DNA of 64,000 bases from the NCBI GenBank assembly GCA_035471925.1, contig DATIPO010000059.1, forward strand, positions 117,115 through 181,114, in the 5' to 3' direction. The DNA is from JANQFM01 sp035471925 (GTDB taxonomy: Bacteria; Acidobacteriota; UBA6911; RPQK01; DATIPO01). The position numbers and the translations under genes were made by a program. The notes below the pieces were generated by a model. It was not told the origin of the DNA and did no database searches. It saw only the letters and a list, made by a program, of their open reading frames with translations. Position 1 is the first letter of the stretch. Every line of letters begins with the position of its first letter. This document shows positions 32,750-42,141 of the stretch, in pieces.

Positions 32750-34117
32750 ATGAGAAGCAGTTGGGTCAAAGAACGAAAAGGCGACAACGTCACGCAGATG
32801 CATTATGCGCGTCAAGGCCTCCTCACCCAGGAAATGGAATTCGTGGCCCGTCGCGAGGGCCTCGAACCCGAGATCGTACGTGACGAAGTGGCTCGAGGGC
32901 GGGCCATCATTCCCGCCAACATCAGGCACCGCAACCTTGAGCCGATGGGAATCGGCATCAATCTCAAGTGCAAGGTCAACGCCAATATCGGCAATTCGGC
33001 GGTCGTCTCCGATATCGGCCAGGAGGTCGAGAAGCTGCGGGTGTCGGTCAAGTACGGCGCCGATACGGTCATGGATCTTTCCACCGGCGGCAACATCAAC
33101 GCCATCCGCCAGGCCATCATCGACCATTCTCCCGTCCCGATCGGGACCGTCCCCATCTATCAGGCCATCCAGCGCGTCAAGGAACCCACCGATCTGACTC
33201 CCGAGGACCTCCTGGAAGTGATCGAAATGCAGGCCAAGCAGGGCGTCGACTACATGACGGTGCATTGCGGCATCCTGCTGGAGCACCTGCCCCTGGTTGC
33301 GGGACGAATCACCGGCATCGTCAGCCGGGGAGGCAGCCTGATGGCTCAATGGATGGTTCATCATCGCCTCCAGAATCCCCTCTACACCCATTTCGACCAC
33401 TTGCTGGAGATCTGCAAGCGCCATGACGTGACGCTGTCTCTGGGCGACGGATTGCGTCCCGGATGCTTGGCCGACGCCAGCGACAAGGCTCAGTTCGCGG
33501 AGTTGGAGACGCTGGGCGAGCTGACCCGGAAAGCTTGGCAGCAAGACGTCCAAGTCATGATCGAAGGACCTGGCCACGTCCCCTTTGACCAAATCGAAAT
33601 GAACGTCGAGAAAGAACGCGAGATCTGCCACGACGCCCCCTTCTACGTCCTGGGTCCCCTGGTGACCGACGTGGCCCCCGGATACGATCACATCACTTCC
33701 TGCATCGGGGCCACCATGGCCGGCTACGCAGGTGCCGCCATGCTTTGCTACGTGACGCCCAAGGAGCACTTGGGGTTGCCCGATGCCGAGGATGTGAAGC
33801 AGGGCCTGATGGCCTACAAGATCGCGGCCCACGCCTCAGACGTGGCCCGCAAACGTCCCGGAGCAAGGGCCTGGGACGACGAGCTCTCGCGGGCCCGCTA
33901 TAACTTCGACTGGGACCGCCAGTTCGAACTTTCCATGGATCCCGAAACGGCTCGAGCCATGCATGACGAGACGCTGCCTCAGGACTTCTTCAAGAGCGCG
34001 GAATTTTGTTCCATGTGCGGACCCAAGTTCTGCTCCATGCACATCAACCGCGAAGTGGAGGAGTTTATCCGCAAAGCCTCCGATGCAGCCGAAGAGCACG
34101 CCGTCAGCAAGGGCTGA
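32750..34117 (+). CDS. thiC: Phosphomethylpyrimidine synthase ThiC
   Basis: A 455-residue radical-SAM enzyme that converts aminoimidazole ribotide to the HMP moiety of thiamine. The ATG at 32750 has GAGGGAAG before it and gives the short ThiC form without the N-terminal extension of the E. coli enzyme. The CX2CX4C cluster motif (CSMCGPKFC) near the C-terminus is intact, as are GADTVMDLSTGGNI and MIEGPGHVP. No TPP-riboswitch core (CUGAGA) is visible upstream. Confidence 0.97.
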   Translation: MRSSWVKERKGDNVTQMHYARQGLLTQEMEFVARREGLEPEIVRDEVARGRAIIPANIRHRNLEPMGIGINLKCKVNANIGNSAVVSDIGQEVEKLRVSVKYGADTVMDLSTGGNINAIRQAIIDHSPVPIGTVPIYQAIQRVKEPTDLTPEDLLEVIEMQAKQGVDYMTVHCGILLEHLPLVAGRITGIVSRGGSLMAQWMVHHRLQNPLYTHFDHLLEICKRHDVTLSLGDGLRPGCLADASDKAQFAELETLGELTRKAWQQDVQVMIEGPGHVPFDQIEMNVEKEREICHDAPFYVLGPLVTDVAPGYDHITSCIGATMAGYAGAAMLCYVTPKEHLGLPDAEDVKQGLMAYKIAAHASDVARKRPGARAWDDELSRARYNFDWDRQFELSMDPETARAMHDETLPQDFFKSAEFCSMCGPKFCSMHINREVEEFIRKASDAAEEHAVSKG

Positions 34118-34297
34118 CGTCCACGGCCATGAGTGAGGCCGGTGTGCCGAACCCCGAAGCAACCGAATAAAACAGAAGTGTCGCTCCTGCCTCGAAGATG
34201 CCCCGCCCTCCCAGCCGTGGCGTCCTATCCAGGCGGTTCTGGTCAAGACTGCGCCGGCTGCGGAAACCGAGCATGGGCGCATTCCCGCCCAAGCCTC

Positions 34298-34684
34298 CTA
34301 GGGGAAGTGGAGGAGCTGGAGGTTCTCCGCGGCAAAGTCGGTCTGGTCGACCACAGATGCAGCGGCCACCCCCATGGTGATGGCGATGGCTTCACTGATC
34401 TCTTCCTCAGTGGCGCCGTAATCGATGGCCTTCTTGATGTGCCCTTCCAGACAGCCCTTGCATTGGTAGCCCAAGGACGCGGCGATCGCGATCAGCTCTT
34501 TGGTCTTGCGGTCGATGCGGGTCTTGCGGTAGGTCTCGCGGTAAAACTGAAAGTAGATCTTCTTGAAACGATCCTCCACCATGGTGTAGGAGGGCCACTT
34601 GTCATCGTCGGGACGGCCAGCCGGAGAAGCTTTGCTGGTGTCCGGTTCTTCGGTGCGGCCTTTCTTGGATTGTGCCAGGGCCAT
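34298..34684 (-). CDS. AhpD-like carboxymuconolactone-decarboxylase-family protein
   Basis: A 128-residue protein starting at 34684 (AAAGGAG upstream). YQCKGCLEGHIKKAIDYGAT carries the C-x-x-C and distal His of AhpD-type peroxidase partners, in a family shared with gamma-carboxymuconolactone decarboxylase. A thiol-redox role is more likely than ring chemistry because both Cys are present. It ends about 180 bases from the thiC stop on the opposite strand; that 180 bases holds nothing I can call. Confidence 0.85.
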   Translation of the reverse strand: MALAQSKKGRTEEPDTSKASPAGRPDDDKWPSYTMVEDRFKKIYFQFYRETYRKTRIDRKTKELIAIAASLGYQCKGCLEGHIKKAIDYGATEEEISEAIAITMGVAAASVVDQTDFAAENLQLLHFP

Positions 34685-34810
34685 TCTCGCTCCTTTGATC
34701 CGCTTTCGCCTTGCATCAATCAATACGCTTGAGGAGCGGAATGGTTCCCGAAACGGCGCCCCCCCGGGCCTGCCCCGATGGGGCCCCGCAAGCCTGCAGG
34801 CCCCAGGGAT

Positions 34811-35893
34811 TCATGGACAGGCGATGGCAGCGGCGTCCGCCTGCCCCTCCATCTCTTCCTGGCTGCATATCCGGTTTCGTCCGCGCTCTTTGCAGTAATA
34901 GAGTGCGGCATCGGCGCGGGCGATTAAAGAGGAAACACCTTCGCCCTTCCGCCAGCCGGCGACTCCAGCCGAAATCGTGACGCGGCCCACCGTGTCACCG
35001 TTATCGACCCGCCGCACTCGTCCCGACTCCACCGCGCGTCTGATCTGATCGGCCAGCGCCATGGCTCCCTTAAGCGGCGTCTCCGGCAAGATGATGGCGA
35101 ATTCTTCGCCGCCGAAGCGCGCCGCCAAGTCCTTGCCCTTGGTGGACTGGCGCAAGACCGCACCCACGAGCCTGAGCACCTTGTCGCCCAGCAGGTGACC
35201 GTAGGTGTCGTTGAAGCGCTTGAAACGATCGATGTCGAGCAGCACCAGGCACAAGGAATCGTCAGTCTGCGCAGACTGCAGGGCCTCCAGCAACGCTCGG
35301 TCAAAGGCCTTACGGTTGGCCAGACCCGTGAGCGGATCGGTGAGAGCCTCGTGCCGCGTCTTCTCTAGTTCCCGCTGCAGCTCCCGGACTTGCCGGGCAC
35401 TGTCTTGCAGATGTCGGCGGAGGACGCCGTTGGCCTCCTGCATCACGTCGACGCGGGAAAGGATGCCGCCCACGATCTTGCGCAGACCCTCAGGGTCGGG
35501 AGCACTTTCCAGACGGTCTCCGTAATCGCGTAGCGAGCGGTCAAAACGGTCAGCCTGCTGGCCCACCGCCTCCACCGATCCGTAAACATCCCCCATCAAG
35601 CGCTTCATCTCATTCTGCAGGTGACGCAAGACCTCCGAGTCGGGCTCGGAAATGTACTTGCGGTAGAGCGTTTCGCACAGCTCATTGGTCAGCGATTGCC
35701 CCTCTTCCAGCAGGCTGTCGATCTCGCCCTTCAGTTCGCTGCAGCTCTCGGCTACGTACTCATACCAAACGGCGTAGTTCACCGGATTGCAGGGCACGCC
35801 GTGCTGCGCAATCAGCGGAAGCACCATGCGCAGGTACTCAGCACTGACCTCTGGGGATTCTCGATAACGGACGGGCAAATCTCTCTCCTCCAT
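34811..35893 (-). CDS. Diguanylate cyclase (GGDEF)
   Basis: A 360-residue cytoplasmic protein. Residues 1-175 are an uncharacterised helical sensor region with a coiled coil (about 95-180). Residues 183-345 are a GGDEF domain: DPLTGLANRKAF, LLDIDRFKRFND and the active-site GGEEF at 261-265. The inhibitory RxxD site is KGKD (252-255), so its Arg is Lys and feedback inhibition by cyclic-di-GMP may be weakened. Cyclic-di-GMP made here could act on the PilZ protein at 27269 or the MshEN-like domain of CheA. Confidence 0.92.
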   Translation of the reverse strand: MEERDLPVRYRESPEVSAEYLRMVLPLIAQHGVPCNPVNYAVWYEYVAESCSELKGEIDSLLEEGQSLTNELCETLYRKYISEPDSEVLRHLQNEMKRLMGDVYGSVEAVGQQADRFDRSLRDYGDRLESAPDPEGLRKIVGGILSRVDVMQEANGVLRRHLQDSARQVRELQRELEKTRHEALTDPLTGLANRKAFDRALLEALQSAQTDDSLCLVLLDIDRFKRFNDTYGHLLGDKVLRLVGAVLRQSTKGKDLAARFGGEEFAIILPETPLKGAMALADQIRRAVESGRVRRVDNGDTVGRVTISAGVAGWRKGEGVSSLIARADAALYYCKERGRNRICSQEEMEGQADAAAIACP

Positions 35894-36098
35894 CAGATCA
35901 ACAAGTCTTCTCTATTATGTTTTTTCTTTCGGCAAGTAGGCAGCGGGACTTCAGTTCAGAGGGGAGGAAAAGCGGAAGAAAATGGCCGAGATTATGACCA
36001 TTTGCCCATTCGAATGCAAAAGATGACAACGCAATCGTTCCTGGCAACCACTTGACACGCCCAATGGACACAACTGGAACTTGCTGACCGAACAGCGT

Positions 36099-39000
36099 CT
36101 ACGGATCCACCGTCCAGGGCGTATTGGGCAGCTCACCGTACATCTCGGGGCTGTACATGGCTTCGGTGCGGGTAGGCGGCAAATCGAAGGTGCCGGCTTG
36201 GTTGAGGCGCAGGGTGTACTCGAGCGTCACGGTGCCTTTGGGAAAGTAGCCGTAATAGGCACGGTAATGGCGGAAGGAGCGCTCTTCAAAGGTCTTCCAG
36301 GCCCGTCCCCGGTCGCGCTCGCCCTGGGTCAGCAGGGCTGAGTCGCGTCCCAGTCCACCGCCCAGGACCACTGAACCCGCCGGAATGGGGTCTTCCACGA
36401 CCACCCAGGTGCGGTCGCTCTGGGCTTCGATCTCCAGGCGGACCCGCAAGACATCGCCCCGGCTGTAGCGGCCCTGCTCTTTGACCTCCACGGGCGTAAT
36501 GCTCTTGGATAGGCGGAAGCCGGCAAAGTCGGCATTTGCCAAGGGCACGGCCGCGCGGCTGGTGAAGGTCACCCAGGGTGGACGTCCGCCCGAATGTTCG
36601 ACCTGCAGGGGCGAAGGCGACGGGTCGGAGCCCCAGCCCTGGTTGAGCACGATGTCGGATTCAGACTCGACAAAAGGACTCGTGGAGGCCTGTGGGGAGG
36701 TTTCGCGGGCGTTCCAGTCGATGGTCTGGGTCAGTCCGTCCAAACGGACGCGGCTCTGTCCGCTTACGGGCCGGTCCTCGAAACGGCGCGCAAAATCTTC
36801 GATGGCCAGGACTCCCCAGGCGTTGGCGGGAGTGATGTCCCAGTGTCCACGATGGCGCCGCTGCAGGACTCCTCGCACCAGGCGCGCCATGTCGTCATCC
36901 CATTGAGCGCCGTCTTGGCTGCGCATCAGCGTGAGGAGAGTGCGCACGGCGTTGAGGTCGGGGCTGATCATGAGCCACCAGAGACGGTCGCGTGCCTCGC
37001 TGGAGAAACCCATGGCTGTCCCCCGAAAGTCGAGGCGCGAGCGCAGGATCTGCAGGGCTTCCGGCCGCCGCCGGCCGGCCTCTGGCACCTCGGGAACCCG
37101 CCGCAGCACCTCTATCCAGTCGAGTAGGGCCGAAGTGGGCCACAGGTTGGGCTCCAAAGTGATGGACTCCAGCAGGCTGGCCTGGGCCTGCTTATGGCGG
37201 GACAGCGCCGCCACGGCGGCCAGCTTGCGGATCGAAAGGTCGGCCGTGGGCAGCCCTGTGCCGCGGATGATGCGTCCTTCCACGAAGCCCCGCAGGGCCT
37301 CGAAGATGCGCTGGCGGTGGGCTTGCGGAATGTCCCAACCGGCTTCCCGGGTGATGGCCACGAAATACGACGTGAGGACGTCGCTTCCCTGCCAGGGTCC
37401 GGGGAAGTATTTGATGAGCCCGTCTCCGTCCATATAGATGGGCAGCTTCTCGGTCAGGCGCGCGTAGGCGTCCTGATCACGCAGGGCCACCGCCTGCGAC
37501 AGCATTTGCTCGAAGCAGGTGTATGGATAGCGGCTCATGTACTCGCGCACGCCCTCCAAGCCGTCGAGCAGGGTCGGACTCAGGCGCACTTCGACTCCAC
37601 CGCGGTTGGGCAGAGAGCGGGCAGGGGGTTGGGCGCTGAGTCGAATGGGTTCGTCGGCCCGGGTCAAACTGGATTGATAGACGCGGACGGGGACGGCCGG
37701 CGCGACCTCTTGCTTCACTTTGAGGCTGTCGGAGGCGTCCGCGGAGCTGGCCATGAGCAGGTATTCCAACCGTTCTCTGCCCACTGGCACCGTGACCTCC
37801 CACTCCAGGACTTTGGATTGTCCTGGCTGGAGCTCGACCGATTGCGGCGGGGGCGGGTTGAAATCGAGGTCCTTGATCTGCAGTTGGAGATCTGTTGTGA
37901 GGCTGCGTTCCGAGGCATTGCGGACTGTGAACTCAGCCCGAAAGACATCGCCTTCACGCACTACCGGAGGCAGCCCCGAGAAGAGCATCAGGTCTTGAGT
38001 GGTGCGCACGGTGGCAGAGCCCCAGCCGAAGCGCTGCAGACGGTCGTTGGCCACTGCGGCGATGCGGAAAGTGGTCAGGGAGTCGTTGAGGGGGATGGTG
38101 ACTCGGGCTCGTCCTTGGGCGTCCAGTTTGACCTGTCCATCCCAGAAGAGGAGTGTGTCGAAGAGTTCACGGGTGAGGTTGCGTCCGCCGCCCCCGCCCG
38201 GAGGCAGAGCTTTCAGCCCATAATGGCGCTTGCCCACCACCTGCATCTGGGCGGTGGCGGTGGACACTTCGTAGCTGCGCCTTCCCATCATGGCCGCAAG
38301 CAGGTCCCAACTGCCGTTGGCTTGGAGTTCAAGAAGTCCTTCATCGACAGCGGCCACGGCGATTTCGCTTCCGGGGGGCGGCAAGGAGCCGTCCCCCTGG
38401 CGGACTTCGATCTCTACCGGCACGTTCTCGCGCACCTTATAGACCTCGTGCTCGGGACGGACGTTGACTTGCAGCCGGTGGCGGCGCCATCCCACCTTGA
38501 TCTCGGCGATCCCAAGGCGATAGGAGGGCTTGCCCAAGTCGACCAAGGCCGTGGGCTGGACGTTGCCCACCCGTGGACGCACCAGCAGGGCCGACACGAA
38601 GACGTTGGGAGCACAGGTTTCGCACACCGGCACTTCGAGCACCGGATCGCCAGCCCACAGCGGACGCACCCAGGCCTGCATGACCCCCTCCCGCTCCAGC
38701 GTCACCAGCGCGGTGGAACGGCGAAAGGGCGTCCGGGCGTGAAGGCGCGCTGTCTCGCCCGGCTCGTAGTGGGCCTGCTCCGGAATCAGGTCAATGCGGT
38801 CGTGATCGGCCGCTTCGTACCACCAGTCATCCTGTCCGCTGATCCACACCGAATTGGTGGTCACCGAGGGCCCCTGGGGCGTCTCCAGCCGGGCTTCCAG
38901 GACGGCTGTCCCCGAGAAGGCCGGTTCGATCTGGCACTCCAGGCGTCCCAGCACGTCAGTGGATCCGCTGCACACGCCGCGCTTGACCAGTTGGTTTTCG

Positions 39001-41747
39001 CTGTGGTGATCGTAAGAGTAAAACCCTCCCACCAGGCGTTTGCGGATGGAATAGGTGACGCGCTGGTAGAGATCGACGCTGACCTGAGCTCTTTCCTGAG
39101 GCTCGCCGTCCACGTCAGCTACGCCCACCACGAACGCCAGATTGTCGGCCTCAGCGTGCCAGCCTTCCATCTTGAGTCCCACGAGTTGAGGAGTGGGCCA
39201 CAAGGGGAGGGAAGAGGACACAGTCTGGGTTTCCCCAGCCGGATCGCGGAACTCCAGTTCGCTGCGCAATTGGGCGGGCGCCTGAATGGCGGGGAAGTCT
39301 TCCAGCATCACCCGGGCGCCGCCTTGCTCGTCGAGCTGGGTGTCACGGCTCTGCACGCCATTCCAGCCCCCGGCTTCAGCCGCCACGAGACGTTGGCCCT
39401 CGATGGGACCGGAGGCGAAATTGAATCCGGGGAAGCGATCAAATGAAACACCTCGCCGGTTGAGCTGGTAGCGGAACTTGACCGGAAGGCGGGAAGCCGC
39501 GCCGCCAGCCAGATAGCGGACGTTGAGGTCGAACTCCAGCCGGTCAGGAGCGATCAGGGGACCGTCCGGCGGACGGATGTCGGCGGTCGCCAACGGCACC
39601 CGGTATTCCTCCACCCGGAAGCTGCCGCTGAGCCATTGCTGCCCAGTCTCTTTGCCCAGCTTCTCGATCAGGTAGGACTGGTAGAAGCCGAGCTGGACGT
39701 CGCGGGGGATGTCCCACTCGTTGAGGGCGATGCCGTCCTGGCTCCAGGAGAGAGGAAGCTGGTATTCCTTGCCGCTTCCCCCGTGTCGCAGCAAGAGGCC
39801 CTTGGGACGTGTCTCGTGAGGCTCGAAGGCCTTCATCGTGCGCTTGCGCAGGAGGTGCTTCATGTGCAGCGTCTCTCCGGCCCGCAGCAAGGTGCGTCCG
39901 AAGACGGTGTGGGCCTTGAGGGGCTCCTCGGGACGCCAGCTCGTGGGCACTCCGTAGCGCCAGGGTTCGATGCCTTGGTCCCAAGTGGTGTGGACGAAGC
40001 CCATGTCCTGGCCGGTGGAAGCGGTCACCAGCAGTCCGCGCTGGTACTGCTCATAGCCGCAGCGGGGAATCTCAGCCGCCGGGTCCTCGAAAAAGACCAG
40101 TCCGCGAGGATCGGTGCGTCCGCTTGCCAGACGGCGTCCTTTGCAGTCCCAGACGCTGACCTCGGCCTCGGCTACGGGTTGGGCCTGGGAAAGGGAAGTC
40201 ACCCACACCATCCAGTTCTCGCGTCCCTGCTTGAGGTGGACGGCCAAGTCGGTAACCAAAGCCGCTGAGCGCACGTACATGGGTCCCGGACGGTCGAGCA
40301 GGGCCCCTCCCAAAATCTCGCTTTGCAGTTCCACGATATAGAAGCCGGGCTCGGGCAGGGGAATCCCCACCACTTCGAAGTCCTCGGCCTCATGGGGCTT
40401 GGGGAGGCTGATGCTTTGGGTCGAGTCTCCATCAGTAAAGATGGAGGTCTTGCGCATCTCCCATTCGTTGCCCTGCAGGCGGTTGAGCCAACTGATCAGG
40501 GATTCGGCCCGTCCCGGCTCCAGCCGCAGGGTACGTCCGGGCAAGGCTGGGTTGGCCCGAAGTCCAGGCAACTCGCTCTCCACCGCCCGCAGGGTCACCG
40601 GCAGGACGGGATCAGCCTTCCATTCCAGAATGCCGAAGTCGGCCGCGAACTTGGCGAGCGGAGGGTAGCTGTCGATGGGCACCGTCAGCGGAAAGCGGGA
40701 AGCGTTGACCAGAAGGCGTCCGGCATCGTCCCGCAGGTCGTCCGGGAGGTGGAGGGTGAGGTCTGTCTCGGGCGGAAAGGGCGCTTGAAAGGTCAGTTGC
40801 GACACGAGATTGTCATTGTCGTCTTGGCGCCGCCAGGGCTTCCAAACCTTGCCTGAAGGTCCTCTTAACTCGGCTTGGGATGCCTTTTCCCACTCGACCT
40901 GGGCCGAAAACCTCAGGTATAGATCTTCGATAGGAATACAGTTTTCACGGGCATTTTCACGGGAGCAGTTCAAGTGGGCTGTGAAGTCTGGTCGAGTCTT
41001 GTAGACCAGGGTCTGAGGCTGGCTGGTGGGCACGCCGTTGACCGACTCGATGCCTTCGTCCCATAGCAAGGTCACCCGCTTTTCCGCGGAGAAAACCTGC
41101 CGAGCCTGCACGACAACGATTTCAGGGTCCTCTGTCTTGTCACGGAAGCGCCAATGGCTCTTCAGAATGGCCTCGCGCTGCTCCCCTTCGATCAAGCGCA
41201 ATGGGACTTGCTCGCCCAGTCCCTCAACCACAAAGGCCGCCTGGCGGCGCACCGTTTCCAGGTCGGGCTCTCCGCTCAGTTGCAGGATGAAGGCTTGGTC
41301 TTCGGCGATCCGGGTGTGCCCTTCATAAGGTTCGGCCTGCAGGATCGAGGGGCCGCCAGTGGAAAAGGAGAAGCTGCTGGAACCGGCCAGCGCCTGCCCT
41401 TCCTGGGTCCGAAGATGGTCTTTCAAACGGAAGGTGCAGCGGACCCCGGCGGACAGGTCATGCTCGAAGTCGTAGATCCAGTTGCGGGTATCTTCCCAAC
41501 GTCCTGAGCCCTCAATCGGACACTCAACTTCGAAGGGAGCTTGAGCATGGGGATCTCCAAAGGCCACCATGGGGTCGGAAAACACCGCCCGCACCTGCCG
41601 AACCGCCCGAACTTCACCTTGAGGTGAAAATTGCTCAACCCGAGCCTCTGAGGGCGCTTGCTGCCCCAGAACCGATCCTGAAAATGCAAGCGATAGGGCC
41701 CCAAGCACCGAAGTCAACAACACTACGTCTCGCCGCAATAGAATCAT
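36099..41747 (-). CDS. Large bacterial alpha-2-macroglobulin (thioester protease trap)
   Basis: A 1882-residue exported protein, longer than the ~1650-residue E. coli YfhM type. A signal peptide (1-28) without a lipobox suggests a periplasmic rather than lipidated form. Macroglobulin-like beta domains fill the N-terminal half. The thioester motif YTCFEQ (Cys near residue 1411) is intact, and the alpha-helical thioester domain follows. Bacterial members trap peptidases that attack the envelope. GAGG lies before the ATG. No pbpC gene is next to it, unlike in many proteobacteria. Confidence 0.9.
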   Translation of the reverse strand: MILLRRDVVLLTSVLGALSLAFSGSVLGQQAPSEARVEQFSPQGEVRAVRQVRAVFSDPMVAFGDPHAQAPFEVECPIEGSGRWEDTRNWIYDFEHDLSAGVRCTFRLKDHLRTQEGQALAGSSSFSFSTGGPSILQAEPYEGHTRIAEDQAFILQLSGEPDLETVRRQAAFVVEGLGEQVPLRLIEGEQREAILKSHWRFRDKTEDPEIVVVQARQVFSAEKRVTLLWDEGIESVNGVPTSQPQTLVYKTRPDFTAHLNCSRENARENCIPIEDLYLRFSAQVEWEKASQAELRGPSGKVWKPWRRQDDNDNLVSQLTFQAPFPPETDLTLHLPDDLRDDAGRLLVNASRFPLTVPIDSYPPLAKFAADFGILEWKADPVLPVTLRAVESELPGLRANPALPGRTLRLEPGRAESLISWLNRLQGNEWEMRKTSIFTDGDSTQSISLPKPHEAEDFEVVGIPLPEPGFYIVELQSEILGGALLDRPGPMYVRSAALVTDLAVHLKQGRENWMVWVTSLSQAQPVAEAEVSVWDCKGRRLASGRTDPRGLVFFEDPAAEIPRCGYEQYQRGLLVTASTGQDMGFVHTTWDQGIEPWRYGVPTSWRPEEPLKAHTVFGRTLLRAGETLHMKHLLRKRTMKAFEPHETRPKGLLLRHGGSGKEYQLPLSWSQDGIALNEWDIPRDVQLGFYQSYLIEKLGKETGQQWLSGSFRVEEYRVPLATADIRPPDGPLIAPDRLEFDLNVRYLAGGAASRLPVKFRYQLNRRGVSFDRFPGFNFASGPIEGQRLVAAEAGGWNGVQSRDTQLDEQGGARVMLEDFPAIQAPAQLRSELEFRDPAGETQTVSSSLPLWPTPQLVGLKMEGWHAEADNLAFVVGVADVDGEPQERAQVSVDLYQRVTYSIRKRLVGGFYSYDHHSENQLVKRGVCSGSTDVLGRLECQIEPAFSGTAVLEARLETPQGPSVTTNSVWISGQDDWWYEAADHDRIDLIPEQAHYEPGETARLHARTPFRRSTALVTLEREGVMQAWVRPLWAGDPVLEVPVCETCAPNVFVSALLVRPRVGNVQPTALVDLGKPSYRLGIAEIKVGWRRHRLQVNVRPEHEVYKVRENVPVEIEVRQGDGSLPPPGSEIAVAAVDEGLLELQANGSWDLLAAMMGRRSYEVSTATAQMQVVGKRHYGLKALPPGGGGGRNLTRELFDTLLFWDGQVKLDAQGRARVTIPLNDSLTTFRIAAVANDRLQRFGWGSATVRTTQDLMLFSGLPPVVREGDVFRAEFTVRNASERSLTTDLQLQIKDLDFNPPPPQSVELQPGQSKVLEWEVTVPVGRERLEYLLMASSADASDSLKVKQEVAPAVPVRVYQSSLTRADEPIRLSAQPPARSLPNRGGVEVRLSPTLLDGLEGVREYMSRYPYTCFEQMLSQAVALRDQDAYARLTEKLPIYMDGDGLIKYFPGPWQGSDVLTSYFVAITREAGWDIPQAHRQRIFEALRGFVEGRIIRGTGLPTADLSIRKLAAVAALSRHKQAQASLLESITLEPNLWPTSALLDWIEVLRRVPEVPEAGRRRPEALQILRSRLDFRGTAMGFSSEARDRLWWLMISPDLNAVRTLLTLMRSQDGAQWDDDMARLVRGVLQRRHRGHWDITPANAWGVLAIEDFARRFEDRPVSGQSRVRLDGLTQTIDWNARETSPQASTSPFVESESDIVLNQGWGSDPSPSPLQVEHSGGRPPWVTFTSRAAVPLANADFAGFRLSKSITPVEVKEQGRYSRGDVLRVRLEIEAQSDRTWVVVEDPIPAGSVVLGGGLGRDSALLTQGERDRGRAWKTFEERSFRHYRAYYGYFPKGTVTLEYTLRLNQAGTFDLPPTRTEAMYSPEMYGELPNTPWTVDP

Positions 41748-42141
41748 GCTTACATCCTCAACTGGCTTCTCTGATCCGGTCGGCCGCCGCTCTCACTCCC
41801 CTCGCTCGTCGGTGAGACCGCTTTTCGGCCTAATCGCTAGTCGGTCAGATTGTCTCCGCTCCATCAGACTCTGCGCCTACATGGTATGCAACAGACCCCA
41901 AATAGTTCCGCTCCGACTACTATCGCTCCATTATCGCCCACTCCCCCCGTTTAGGCGAGAGCCATCTGGAAGGCGGGACTCGCGAGCCGTGAAGCAGCCC
42001 AGGGCGAGCCCAAGCCAGCGCTGCCGGATGCAGTCCACCCCTGGCAACAGAGGTGAAAGCAAAAAGAAGCCTGCGAAAAGGATGGCACAGGGTCAGCTCG
42101 ACGAGGCTATAGCCGGGAACTCTCGAATCAGGAAGAAGGCC
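41748..42141. other. Leader region of the alpha-2-macroglobulin gene; no gene seen
   Basis: The 394 bases between the macroglobulin start and the dus stop hold no ORF I can support. The plus-strand frame crossing it (to 42306) overlaps the dus gene and has no ribosome site or family. I see no repeat or promoter motif that I trust. Confidence 0.45.

Noticed and set aside
32630..33832. A 400-codon minus-strand frame
   Set aside because: Antisense to thiC, which is unambiguous.
37194..39446. A 750-codon plus-strand frame
   Set aside because: It is the antisense of the alpha-2-macroglobulin gene, has no domain or ribosome site, and long antisense frames are expected in GC-rich DNA.
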